Source: Flavobacteriales bacterium (GTDB taxonomy: Bacteria > Bacteroidota > Bacteroidia > Flavobacteriales_D > Parvicellaceae). From it: DNA of 64,000 bases. The notes beneath the pieces were generated by a model. It saw only the letters and a list, made by a program, of their open reading frames with translations. It was not told the origin of the DNA and did no database searches. The translations under genes and the position numbers were made by a program. Where the stretch lies: positions 1-64,000 of the forward strand of contig JAOASC010000046.1 of assembly GCA_025210295.1 (NCBI GenBank), written 5' to 3'. Shown piece after piece: positions 38,532 to 47,774 of the stretch (its first letter is position 1; the number at the start of each line of letters is the position of its first letter).

Positions 38532-39458
38532 ATGAAAGTAACGGTTGTAGGTGCTGGAGCTGTAGGTGCTAGTTGCGCAGAGTATATCGCGATGAAAAAT
38601 TTTGCTTCTGAGGTAGTTATCCTTGATATTAAAGAGGGATTTGCTGAGGGGAAAGCTATGGACTTAATGCAAACAGCTTCTTTAAACGGGTTTGACACTA
38701 AAATTATTGGAAGTACAAACGATTATTCTAAAACTGCTGGAAGTGATGTTTGTGTAATTACATCTGGTATTCCTAGAAAACCAGGAATGACAAGAGAAGA
38801 ATTAATCGGAATCAATGCAGGTATTGTAAAATCTGTTTCTGCAAGTTTAATCGAACATTCTCCTAATACAATTATCATTGTTGTTTCTAATCCTATGGAC
38901 ACAATGACCTACTTAGTTCATAAAACAACGGATTTACCTAAGAACAAAATTATTGGAATGGGTGGAGCTTTAGATAGTGCACGTTTTAAATATCGTTTAG
39001 CAGAAGCTTTAGAATGTCCTATTTCTGATGTTGACGGAATGGTTATAGGTGGACACTCTGATAAAGGTATGGTTCCATTAACTGCTAAAGCTACTAGAAA
39101 TGGTGTTTCAGTTTCTGAATTCTTAACCAACGAGCGTTTAGAGCAAGTTGCAGCAGATACTAAAGTTGGAGGTGCTACATTAACAGGTTTATTAGGAACT
39201 TCTGCTTGGTATGCTCCTGGAGCAGCTGTATCTGAATTAGTTAAAGCAATTGCACTAGACTCTAAAAAGATGTTCCCTTGTTCTACGTTATTAGAAGGAG
39301 AATACGGATTAAATGACTTATGTATTGGTGTTCCTGTATTATTAGGAAAGAACGGTATTGAGAAAGTTGTTTCTATCGAACTTTCAGATGCTGAAAAAGC
39401 TAAAATGCAAGAAAGTGCCGAAGGTGTGAAGAAAACAAATGGTTTATTAGAATTATAA
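38532..39458 (+). CDS. mdh: Malate dehydrogenase
   Basis: The 308-residue NAD-dependent enzyme interconverts malate and oxaloacetate in the TCA cycle. It has the Rossmann start MKVTVVGAGAVGASCAEYIA, the substrate-arginine loop GIPRKPGMTREEL, DSARFKYRLAEAL and the catalytic histidine in VIGGHSDKGMVP. The Arg in RKPGM indicates malate rather than lactate specificity. The type is the LDH-like (Chloroflexus/Bacteroidota) group. A terminator follows directly. Confidence 0.96.
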   Translation: MKVTVVGAGAVGASCAEYIAMKNFASEVVILDIKEGFAEGKAMDLMQTASLNGFDTKIIGSTNDYSKTAGSDVCVITSGIPRKPGMTREELIGINAGIVKSVSASLIEHSPNTIIIVVSNPMDTMTYLVHKTTDLPKNKIIGMGGALDSARFKYRLAEALECPISDVDGMVIGGHSDKGMVPLTAKATRNGVSVSEFLTNERLEQVAADTKVGGATLTGLLGTSAWYAPGAAVSELVKAIALDSKKMFPCSTLLEGEYGLNDLCIGVPVLLGKNGIEKVVSIELSDAEKAKMQESAEGVKKTNGLLEL

Positions 39459-39485
39459 AATTCAATAAATTTATTATACTTTTGG

Positions 39486-39515
39486 AAGGAGGATGCTTAT
39501 GTATCCTCCTTTTTT
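39486..39515 (+). terminator. Terminator after mdh
   Basis: AAGGAGGAT (39486-39494) pairs with ATCCTCCTT (39503-39511) around an 8-base loop and is followed by T's. A frame beginning inside this hairpin at 39493 is therefore not the start of the next gene. Confidence 0.8.
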
Positions 39516-39534
39516 ATTGAAAAAATCCCCCACC

Positions 39535-40806
39535 ATGAAAGAAGACTATCTCCACTACATTTGGAAATTCCAAAAGTTTAACCCCAGCTATTTAAAAACA
39601 TCAGAGAATGAAACCATCATTATCAAAAAAACAGGATATCATAATGCAAATGCAGGACCTGATTTTTTAGAAAGCAACCTCATTATTGGAGATACTGAAT
39701 GGTTTGGAAATATAGAAATCCATGTAAAAGCTTCTGATTGGAATAAACATCAACATCAAAACGACAAAGCTTATAACAATGTTATTCTCCATGTGGTTTT
39801 TGAAAATGATTTATTAATCAAAAATGAAAATGGAGAAAAGATCCCAACCCTAATCCTAAACTCGATACTTGACCCCAAACATTTTCTCCAATATAAACAC
39901 TTTATTAATAACGGCTTATCCATTCCATGCCAACGACAAATCAACACCATAGATCCGTTCATAACTAATAGCTGGCTTGAGCGTCTTGCGATAAATAGAC
40001 TGGCTCAAAAAACGCATTTGATACGAAAAAAACTAAATCAATATAAAGGTGATTGGAACCAAACCTTAATTCATTTTTTAATGCGTTATTTTGGGATGAA
40101 AGTAAATGGAGATGCCATGGCTGATTTGTCTACCAAAACTCCTTTATTATACATCAACAAAGAACGATACAACCTACTAAACCTTGAAGCGCTATTATTT
40201 GGACAAGCAGGTATGCTAAATACTTCTGAGATCAAAGCCCCTTACTTTCTTTCACTAAGAAAAGAATACCTTTTTATTAAACAAAAATATCAACTTAATT
40301 CAATGAAACTTACCAATTGGAAGTATTCAAAACTTAGGCCACCCAACTTTCCTACAATCAGAATTGCACAATTAGCACAATTACTATACTTAAACCATGA
40401 ACTATTTGAACACATCAGAGCATTTGCTAGTGTAGAGACCTACACTAAACTCTTAAAAGTGACACCAAGTAGCTTTTGGTCTACGCATTATACATTTAAG
40501 AAAGAAAGTAAAACAACCAAAAGTACGGTGGGTAAAATGTTTATACACCATCTTATTATCAACGTTATAAGCCCCATTAGTTTTACCTATGGAAAATCTA
40601 TTAATGATGAGCGGTACTGTAACTATGCTACAGAATTAACTACCAATCTACCAGCAGAAAGCAACGCTATTATCCAAAACTGGGAAAACATTGGCCTTTT
40701 GGCTAAATCTGCAATGCAATCACAAAGTTTAATTGAACTATATGCTAACTACTGTCAGCGTAAAGAATGTTTAAACTGTGCAATAGGAATTCAAATTTTA
40801 AGATAA
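39535..40806 (+). CDS. DUF2851 family protein (423 aa)
   Basis: The start at ATG 39535 (MKEDYLHYIWKFQKFNPSYL) is just after the mdh terminator. The pattern GYHNANAGPDFLESNLIIGD followed by WFGNIEIHVKASDWNKHQH is the hallmark of the DUF2851 family, found widely in Bacteroidota. The GPDF, GNIEIH and HVVFEND positions are reminiscent of nuclease-like metal sites, but the family function is unknown. The C-terminus has a cysteine pair (CQRKECLNC). It is convergent with the PLP enzyme gene. Confidence 0.8.
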   Translation: MKEDYLHYIWKFQKFNPSYLKTSENETIIIKKTGYHNANAGPDFLESNLIIGDTEWFGNIEIHVKASDWNKHQHQNDKAYNNVILHVVFENDLLIKNENGEKIPTLILNSILDPKHFLQYKHFINNGLSIPCQRQINTIDPFITNSWLERLAINRLAQKTHLIRKKLNQYKGDWNQTLIHFLMRYFGMKVNGDAMADLSTKTPLLYINKERYNLLNLEALLFGQAGMLNTSEIKAPYFLSLRKEYLFIKQKYQLNSMKLTNWKYSKLRPPNFPTIRIAQLAQLLYLNHELFEHIRAFASVETYTKLLKVTPSSFWSTHYTFKKESKTTKSTVGKMFIHHLIINVISPISFTYGKSINDERYCNYATELTTNLPAESNAIIQNWENIGLLAKSAMQSQSLIELYANYCQRKECLNCAIGIQILR

Positions 40807-40833
40807 GACTCGTTTTCAACAACGACTTATTCC

Positions 40834-41754
40834 TTATGCATCATAGATTGAGCGCTTATATCTTTTTTCAAAACCAGCAATCCCTTGTAGTCCACCTGTA
40901 TGCACAACTACAATTTTTGATTGTTTCGGGAAATAATCTTTTTGGACAAGATCCATTAAGGCATAGAACAGCTTACCTGTATATACTGGGTCAGTTTTTA
41001 TTGCTGTCTGCTTATAAAAATCTTGCATAAACGTTATCAACTCAGGTTGATACTTAGCATAACCTCCAAAATGGTAATCTGTATGCAACTCTATTCTATG
41101 AGTATGAGCGACATCTTCTCCCATTAGTTTATAAAAACTGTTTACTTCTTCCTCTATAAAACTTCCTCCTTTTAATACGGGAATACCTATAGCTTTTTGA
41201 TAAGGAGATAATGCTAAACTGATTCCTGCTAAAGTTGCTCCAGTCCCACAGTCGGTTAGAATCACATCAAAATCCAATGTTATCTCATCAACAATATCTT
41301 TACAACCTAAAACACCTTCAATATTTCCTCCTCCCTCTGGAATAATATAAGCACCATTAAACTGCTCTTTTATACGCTTTATAAATGACTCTGAATGTTT
41401 TTCCCTATAAGCTGTTCTAGAAATATAATGCAGTTGCATTCCCAGCTCTTTTGCTCTAGATAGTGTAGGGTTTAATACCTGCTGTTCCTCACCTCTTATC
41501 ACTCCAAAAGTCGGTATTCCAAAATCAAAACCTACCTTAGCTGTAGCTAAAATATGATTAGAATATGCTCCTCCAAACGTTAAAATTGAACGATAATTCC
41601 CTTCTTTAAAAGCTTGGATATTGTATTTCAATTTACGCCATTTATTCCCCGAAACCTCATCATGAATTAAGTCATCTCTTTTCACCCAAACCTCAATACC
41701 TTTCTTCTCAAACAAAGGATGTCGTAATGGATGTAGAGGAGAGGGGATTTTCAT
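40834..41754 (-). CDS. ACC deaminase/D-cysteine desulfhydrase-like PLP enzyme
   Basis: The 306-residue fold-type II PLP enzyme has the lysine motif VSGNKWRKLKYN (about 34-45), then LTFGGAYSNHILATA and a glycine-rich phosphate site (DCGTGATLAGISLAL). This family splits either 1-aminocyclopropane-1-carboxylate or D-cysteine; in bacteria not associated with plants D-cysteine desulfhydrase activity is more likely. The exact substrate cannot be set from the sequence. Confidence 0.85.
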   Translation of the reverse strand: MKIPSPLHPLRHPLFEKKGIEVWVKRDDLIHDEVSGNKWRKLKYNIQAFKEGNYRSILTFGGAYSNHILATAKVGFDFGIPTFGVIRGEEQQVLNPTLSRAKELGMQLHYISRTAYREKHSESFIKRIKEQFNGAYIIPEGGGNIEGVLGCKDIVDEITLDFDVILTDCGTGATLAGISLALSPYQKAIGIPVLKGGSFIEEEVNSFYKLMGEDVAHTHRIELHTDYHFGGYAKYQPELITFMQDFYKQTAIKTDPVYTGKLFYALMDLVQKDYFPKQSKIVVVHTGGLQGIAGFEKRYKRSIYDA

Positions 41755-41778
41755 TCTTTTTGTATAGAGAACCAGGCT

Positions 41779-44265
41779 TTATTTTATCAACTGAATAGCC
41801 CCCTCATACGTTTGGGTGGAATCGTTAACATAATCCACTTCAATAACATAATAATAAGTTCCTGAATTATGATTTCCACCATCCCATGTCGCACTTAATC
41901 CATTTAACTCTGTTACTTTTCTTCCCCATCTATTAAAGATTGCGCCTCTCAAATCTTTTCCATTAATTGTTGCGATTTTGAAGACCTCGTTTACACCATC
42001 TCCATTTGGAGTGAAGACATTAGGTATAACCGCTGCTGTTGGCAACTCTCCATTGACGATAATAGTTTGAGTAGCCATAGCAGTACACCCTTGCTCTGTA
42101 ACAGTTAATAACACATTATATTCTCCTGGAAGTAAAAATGTTTCTGTTGGGTTCTCAAGAGAACTATTATTTCCATTATCAAAATCCCATGTATAAGCAA
42201 CACCTTGGCTATTGGAAGTAAAAGCAACCTCAAAAGGAGAATCACCAATAGAATCTTGAACGAAGATGTCTGCTGAAACAGTAACGACATTATAATTATA
42301 ATTGACTGTTTCTGTACCACAATAGTTTTGAATTGACACTGAAAAATTAGGCGTATTTCCAGTATATGTTTGTCCGTTACTCCCATCACTCCATGTATAA
42401 GTGCAACTTTCACAAACATGGCTAGTTAAATCTACGCTATGCACTTCATTACTATCACAACTATTCAATGGAGACGGCACACTAACTGGTTGAGGAGCGG
42501 CCATTTCATAAATAATTACTGTTGCTGAATCAGTACCACACCCTGAAGTTCCAACCACTGTATAATTTCCACCCGAAGTGATGGTTAAAGGGTTATTGGT
42601 TGAAACTCCTCCATTCCAAACATAAGAACTAGCCCCACTAGCAGTTAATACCACATTCTGACCTGTACATAAGGTATCATCTGAAACATTGATCGACACA
42701 TTAGGAGTTCCATTGATATTGATTAACAAACTATCATAAATAGTATCATTACAACTCGAAACGACTCCTCCATAAATATAAAAGGCACTTGAAACGGAGT
42801 TACTAACGGTCATTGTCGTAGTTGTTGTTCCTTGACTCGAGAAAGTTCCCTCACTAGAATTCCAAACTATACTTTGGTAATCCCCCTCAACAGTTGCTGT
42901 TAAATCAATCGTCTCACCTCCGCAAACCGAATTAACATTACTTGAAATATCTATGGATAAAATTCCCGCTGGAACTTGGCAACCTAAGTTATCATAAGTA
43001 GGTGTTCCATCTGCTGAAAAAACGACGAATGCTCCATCTCTATCAGCAGAACTACCACCTGTTGTTCCATTCTGGTTCACCAATTGATCTCGCTCATAAG
43101 AAACCACATCAGAACAACCAGATGGGTTTGAAAAAGACATACTTAATGTTCTTGTTCCTCCTGATGAATTATAATTCGCAAAATGTCCTCCTGTTGCTGT
43201 CGAATTTTGAAAGATCACAACTAAAGTATCATTTAAATTCGCAAACGAATGTGCTGTTGGATCAAAATTATAACTGGTTATCAGTAACACTTCACTACCA
43301 GCAGGCAACACACCTCCTGTAGGCTCAATTAAATGACCACATCCTTGTATTGTTGAGTTAACAGTTGCAACTTGTTGAGCTGTTTGAGTATTTTGAATAA
43401 TACCTCCATAAGAATTACTTGGCCAATTTACGGTTAAATCTGCCACATTTAAATCCTGGCTTCCTACTCTAAAAGTAACCATTTCATTTTGCCCCTCAGG
43501 GGTTCCACAAGCATCAACTAAAATCTTTTCTATTTCGAAACATGTTGCTTCTTGTACGCTAACATCCTCTATATAGTAATAAGCATGATCTCCACCAGTT
43601 TGTATATTAGAAGCAACACCAGTTGTACCAGAAGTTGTATTATTTGGATCATTAAAATTACCAATAATCATATACTGTTCCCCTCCACTAGCGACAAAAG
43701 ATTGTCTGAACAAAACCCAATTTGAAGTATCATTCAAAGGCGTTCCACTAACTGAAACTTGAGGAACAAAACTTAAAGCTGTACTTTGTTGTAAATTAGT
43801 AAATGTATTAGAAAAATAGGCTCCTAACTCCTCCACATAATGTGTAGAAGCGTTTGATAAACTCCAATAAAACTCTACTTCATACTCTGTCCCAGCAACC
43901 AATGGAGCTGTTAATTGAACTTGCAAATATTCTCTATAATCATCTTCAAAAGCAGGTAAGGGAGGAAAGTTAATCACTTCATTACAAATAATCCCTCCAT
44001 AAGCGTTACCAGATCTTGCTTGTTGATACCCCATGATATTAGATGGCACACTTAAAGATGGTAAAGGAAAACCTCCAGTGTTACATGAGTGAAAATAATC
44101 TGCAGATGAAGTATCAGGATTAGTCCAACCTGTCGCATTTGTTATTTGACCTGGACCAATAGGACAACCTGTAAACGTTTCAAAATCTGAATTGGGGACT
44201 AAATTTTGTCCAATAAATAGATTAGCAAATAGTAACACACTAACTATAGCAATAATTGACTTCAT
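41779..44265 (-). CDS. Secreted multidomain protein, T9SS type B sorting (828 aa)
   Basis: Start chosen at ATG 44265 (MKSIIAIVSVLLFANLFIGQ, a good signal peptide); an upstream in-frame ATG at 44310 is in the poly-A/terminator region. Domains: N-terminal jelly-roll like (NLVPNSDFETFTG, about 20-225); a lamin-tail-like domain (about 240-430: EIEKILVDACGTPEGQNEMV); two or three Ig-like repeats (about 440-640); PKD (about 655-735, YTWDFDNGNNSS); and a CHU_C gliding-type domain (about 745-828: IPNVFTPNGDGVNEVFKIAT). It should be exported by T9SS; an adhesin or surface binding role is inferred. Confidence 0.85.
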   Translation of the reverse strand: MKSIIAIVSVLLFANLFIGQNLVPNSDFETFTGCPIGPGQITNATGWTNPDTSSADYFHSCNTGGFPLPSLSVPSNIMGYQQARSGNAYGGIICNEVINFPPLPAFEDDYREYLQVQLTAPLVAGTEYEVEFYWSLSNASTHYVEELGAYFSNTFTNLQQSTALSFVPQVSVSGTPLNDTSNWVLFRQSFVASGGEQYMIIGNFNDPNNTTSGTTGVASNIQTGGDHAYYYIEDVSVQEATCFEIEKILVDACGTPEGQNEMVTFRVGSQDLNVADLTVNWPSNSYGGIIQNTQTAQQVATVNSTIQGCGHLIEPTGGVLPAGSEVLLITSYNFDPTAHSFANLNDTLVVIFQNSTATGGHFANYNSSGGTRTLSMSFSNPSGCSDVVSYERDQLVNQNGTTGGSSADRDGAFVVFSADGTPTYDNLGCQVPAGILSIDISSNVNSVCGGETIDLTATVEGDYQSIVWNSSEGTFSSQGTTTTTMTVSNSVSSAFYIYGGVVSSCNDTIYDSLLININGTPNVSINVSDDTLCTGQNVVLTASGASSYVWNGGVSTNNPLTITSGGNYTVVGTSGCGTDSATVIIYEMAAPQPVSVPSPLNSCDSNEVHSVDLTSHVCESCTYTWSDGSNGQTYTGNTPNFSVSIQNYCGTETVNYNYNVVTVSADIFVQDSIGDSPFEVAFTSNSQGVAYTWDFDNGNNSSLENPTETFLLPGEYNVLLTVTEQGCTAMATQTIIVNGELPTAAVIPNVFTPNGDGVNEVFKIATINGKDLRGAIFNRWGRKVTELNGLSATWDGGNHNSGTYYYVIEVDYVNDSTQTYEGAIQLIK

Positions 44266-44310
44266 TCTTATTTTTATTTTGAGACTGCAAAAATACTGAA
44301 AAGGTTGCAC

Positions 44311-44345
44311 AAAAAAAAAGCCCTCGCTAATAAGAGTGGCTTTTT
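44311..44345 (-). terminator. Terminator between two T9SS cargo genes
   Basis: On the minus strand AAAGCC-ACTC, an 8-base loop and GAG-GGCTTTTTTTTT form a stem with one bulge and a nine-T tail. It ends the 755-aa cargo gene and separates it from the 828-aa one. Confidence 0.75.
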
Positions 44346-44372
44346 ATATTGTTATTTAATCTCTAGGTAATA

Positions 44373-46640
44373 CTATCTTAAAATTAGCAGCTTCTTTTTG
44401 GTTAAAACTACACCTTGTTCATCTTTGAGCACACCAATGTAGTTCCCCTCAGCCAAAGTATTGACTTGAATTTGTTGACTAGCTCCTATAAATTGTGCAT
44501 TATAAACCACTCTGCCATACATATCATATAATTCGATACTTCCATTAATCTCTTTATCTATTTCAAAAGTCACATGGCTTGAAGAAGGATTAGGATATAC
44601 TCTTACATTTGATGCTTCTACTTTTTCATTCATTGACAAGAAAGAATCATAAGATGTTTTAAAAACTGGTCTCATCATTAAAGAACCAGAAAAACTTGTA
44701 TTGGACCAGTTGGTTCCTAAATTGTAAAATATTTTAGCACTATTATCTATATTTTTATCAAACCCTATGTTTAAACGATCTGAAGAGGACTGTTTCCAAC
44801 CAATGTAGTAAGTTCCTGAGACAACAACTCCCTCTGGCAAAATATATTCATAAAAACTATTATTCCCCCAATTATAATGCGGCCTGAATGTTACTGGTAA
44901 ATTTTCATCATCTGTTGTATAAATCAACTCACCCGGCTGACCATTATTGTCGTCCCAAATCTGTAAAAAGAATAAACTATTACTCACATCATTAACTGAT
45001 GAAACGAAATGCATATCGATTGATTTTAATGTATCCTGAATTCCATTGGGTAATGTAAACTTATAAGCCAATTCAGCCCCATTAGTAACCAATCCGAAAG
45101 CTGCTTCAGCAGAACCATCATCATAAGCATAATAATCATGAAAAATTTGATCCGTGACAATAGTATCATTATCCGTTAATCGTTCAGGAGTTGTATTGGT
45201 ACTCAATGTATATTGAACATTAAAGATCAAACTCGTATCAGCATGTGCTAAAATTGTATCAAAATAAAATGTTGATGGTAAATCATAAGACATATCAAAA
45301 TTACTAAAAGCTCCAACATTACCAGCTGTATTCACATAGGGAACATTATCAACGAGTGTTGATTCATACAGCAGATCCATACCACTTGGCTGAATAATTT
45401 TAGCTTGATTTAATGAATTAAACGTTTCTACTTCTACAGATGTTTTCAGCAGTCCATAAGGATCCGTTTCGTAGTGATACCAAGGCATGGAAGTGTAGTT
45501 TTTTAATAAGGACGGGGCAGGATATTGAAAAGCCCAATCATTCATTTTATTATCATCTATGGTTCTAAAGTCATCCAGAATAACATAATCAATATGCCAA
45601 TGATCCAAACTTCCTGTTAATGTTCCGTAATTTTTAAAACGGAATTGAAACCCATTTTGTAGGTAAAAAGATTCAGTAATAGGAATCATCACAACCTCAA
45701 AATCATCTTGTGGAACTCCTGGGGATACCCAAACTGAAGTCCATGAAGCAAATACAGGTGACCAAAATTCCAACACTAAAGAATCCTCTTCTTCAGGAGC
45801 CTCTCCTAGCCCAGTCGTCTGAAATGCAAAACTTAAATAAATAGAATCAGCATCGGTATAATTTCCTCCACCAACTTTAGTCCCAAGCTGTATAGGTTTG
45901 GAAGTTAAATAATCTGCAATACCTTCCGCTGATGGTGATGACCAATCATAAGGATACCCATTGGCATTTAGTCCATCAAAGGTAGCAACGCCTATTGACA
46001 GTGGATTAATCGGATAAGTATTGTTTCTATAGACATAACTATCAATCCATATATCGAAAGAATCTTCTGGTAAAGGTGCTACAAAATAAACGGTTGACGA
46101 ATCTTGAAATAAATCTGGAGCTTGCTCAACTAAAATTAGATCAGGAGCGCTTCCTGTCCATAAGGAGTCATAATAATTGTGTGCAGGCCAAACCTCTGTA
46201 TTTTGAATCGTTATTTCATAATTATCAATATCGTACACATCTACAAATGTTGATGGAAAAGGTGTTTTCGAAACTAAAATAATGGAATCAAACCCAGAAC
46301 CAGGAACAGTATCATAGGTATAGGTAAAGGTTGTATCAGTCATGTATGTTGTCCCCATTGGTTCCGCTACCCCACCAACATTCAATCTATACCAAGTAGT
46401 ATCAGACACATGAGCATCAGCGGTATCTGCCGTATATTTTTTGAATTTATCTTTTGAAAAATCATCAATTAAAGGCAGTTTAATCGTATCTATAGCATAA
46501 ATAAAGTCATTGTGAATTGCTCCTGTTTTCTCATCCAAAGGCTCTAATAGGGCGCTATTATATCTCAAGGGAGCTAATTCTTCCTGCGCTACAGCGAAAA
46601 GAATTATGAATATCAGGATTATACTACTTAATAATTTCAT
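44373..46640 (-). CDS. Secreted protein with T9SS type A sorting domain (755 aa)
   Basis: The signal peptide (MKLLSSIILIFIILFAVAQ) precedes a long beta-rich body without a family I can name. Segments such as LPLIDDFSKDKFKKY and LDHWHIDYVILDD recur in Bacteroidota surface proteins with jelly-roll domains; acidic, Thr/Tyr-rich composition fits an extracellular protein. The C-terminal 75 residues form a type A sorting domain (VYPNPSSSHVTFEIDK, then LAEGNYIGVLKDEQG). The gene is followed by a terminator and preceded by the PASTA gene on the same strand. Confidence 0.82.
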   Translation of the reverse strand: MKLLSSIILIFIILFAVAQEELAPLRYNSALLEPLDEKTGAIHNDFIYAIDTIKLPLIDDFSKDKFKKYTADTADAHVSDTTWYRLNVGGVAEPMGTTYMTDTTFTYTYDTVPGSGFDSIILVSKTPFPSTFVDVYDIDNYEITIQNTEVWPAHNYYDSLWTGSAPDLILVEQAPDLFQDSSTVYFVAPLPEDSFDIWIDSYVYRNNTYPINPLSIGVATFDGLNANGYPYDWSSPSAEGIADYLTSKPIQLGTKVGGGNYTDADSIYLSFAFQTTGLGEAPEEEDSLVLEFWSPVFASWTSVWVSPGVPQDDFEVVMIPITESFYLQNGFQFRFKNYGTLTGSLDHWHIDYVILDDFRTIDDNKMNDWAFQYPAPSLLKNYTSMPWYHYETDPYGLLKTSVEVETFNSLNQAKIIQPSGMDLLYESTLVDNVPYVNTAGNVGAFSNFDMSYDLPSTFYFDTILAHADTSLIFNVQYTLSTNTTPERLTDNDTIVTDQIFHDYYAYDDGSAEAAFGLVTNGAELAYKFTLPNGIQDTLKSIDMHFVSSVNDVSNSLFFLQIWDDNNGQPGELIYTTDDENLPVTFRPHYNWGNNSFYEYILPEGVVVSGTYYIGWKQSSSDRLNIGFDKNIDNSAKIFYNLGTNWSNTSFSGSLMMRPVFKTSYDSFLSMNEKVEASNVRVYPNPSSSHVTFEIDKEINGSIELYDMYGRVVYNAQFIGASQQIQVNTLAEGNYIGVLKDEQGVVLTKKKLLILR

Positions 46641-46685
46641 TAAAAATTAGTTTTAAACTATAGAAACGCTAAAGATCTATTTTTA

Positions 46686-47579
46686 TTATTCTGTCTTGGT
46701 AGTATCTTGTGCTGGCACTCCTTTCTCTGCAATTAAATAGATGGTAGAACCTGTTTGAATCATACCTTGAACCAGATTTCTTGGATGAGGATTTTGAATC
46801 GACACCACAAAATTTAAAGAATCTTCTGCAGTAATATTGTCTCCATCATACTTCACTTCTACATTTAAACCAGCTAAAGAAAGAACTTGACTTGCATCAG
46901 CGACCGTTTTATTCACCACATTTGGTAAAGTAATTGGAACTCCCCCACCTCCATTACCATGGATCACTTCTATTCTTTCTCCTTTTAAAACTCGATCTCC
47001 TTTCTTTACTATTTTTCCATTATGACGCAATTCTAAGACATAGTCATCCTTACTTGCTTTTGGTGTAAAAAATGGTTTAAACCCTAGCATCTCCAGACGC
47101 ACCTTAGCAATTTTCTTTGAAACTCTAAAATCTCCTGTTAAATCAGGAATTTCTTTATACTCACCAGATTGCTTAACAATAGTGACATATATTTTTCTAT
47201 TGGGCTTTACAAAAGAAGAGTAACTCTCAGAATTAGGCAATGGATCTTGCCTCAACACTGTTCCTCTAGGGAAATCATCTGAATATACCGAGTCACTAAT
47301 CACCACTTGAATCTGATTATCTTTTGCTAATTGTTCAATATCGTTCACACTTGTTCCTACAAAATTAGGTACGGGTAATTTAACACCATGATTCGTATAT
47401 GAATCTAAATATTTCAATGTGAAATAGGGCACTAAAAACAATACTAAAAGCGCTAGCACCAAATTAATTAAAAACGTTTTACTAAATACAAAACGGAAAA
47501 AAGGCTTAATACTTTTTCTGAATAGTACAATCAAAAGCAACACAACTACAACTACACCTATCGATAAAAACTTTAACAT
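46686..47579 (-). CDS. PASTA-domain membrane protein (297 aa)
   Basis: Two hydrophobic N-terminal segments (about 4-20 and 37-56) are followed by three PASTA repeats (about 68-137, 140-213 and 216-292; for example VPNFVGTSVNDIEQLAKDNQ and LPNVVNKTVADASQVLSLAG). PASTA repeats bind peptidoglycan or muropeptides in kinases and PBPs; here no kinase domain is attached. Most relatives have one membrane helix, so the first segment is an extra. It is transcribed divergently from ddl, consistent with a cell-wall role. Confidence 0.85.
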   Translation of the reverse strand: MLKFLSIGVVVVVLLLIVLFRKSIKPFFRFVFSKTFLINLVLALLVLFLVPYFTLKYLDSYTNHGVKLPVPNFVGTSVNDIEQLAKDNQIQVVISDSVYSDDFPRGTVLRQDPLPNSESYSSFVKPNRKIYVTIVKQSGEYKEIPDLTGDFRVSKKIAKVRLEMLGFKPFFTPKASKDDYVLELRHNGKIVKKGDRVLKGERIEVIHGNGGGGVPITLPNVVNKTVADASQVLSLAGLNVEVKYDGDNITAEDSLNFVVSIQNPHPRNLVQGMIQTGSTIYLIAEKGVPAQDTTKTE

Positions 47580-47742
47580 TATAATTGATTAATTTTTCAA
47601 AATCTAAACGAACAAAGATATTTATTTTTAGCATTCTTATTCCCTATAGTATCTAAATCTTTTAAATAATTGTACAATTCTTAACACAGTTAACTGTTCA
47701 TAAAATCAGTTCACCTTATGTAATTAAGTTTTCCCTGTTTTA

Positions 47743-47750
47743 TATTTTTG
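47743..47750 (+). promoter_or_regulatory. Possible -7 element for ddl
   Basis: TATTTTTG matches TAnnTTTG and ends 24 bases before the ddl ATG. No clear upstream TTG is found. Confidence 0.3.
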
Positions 47751-47774
47751 GTTATTGCCAAAAATGACATTAAA

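Noticed and set aside
39493..39534. Longer start for the DUF2851 gene
   Set aside because: The first codons would lie inside the mdh terminator hairpin (39486-39515); ATG 39535 fits the family start.
40767..41030. 87-codon plus-strand frame after DUF2851
   Set aside because: It lies opposite the PLP enzyme gene, which has clear motifs; a shadow.
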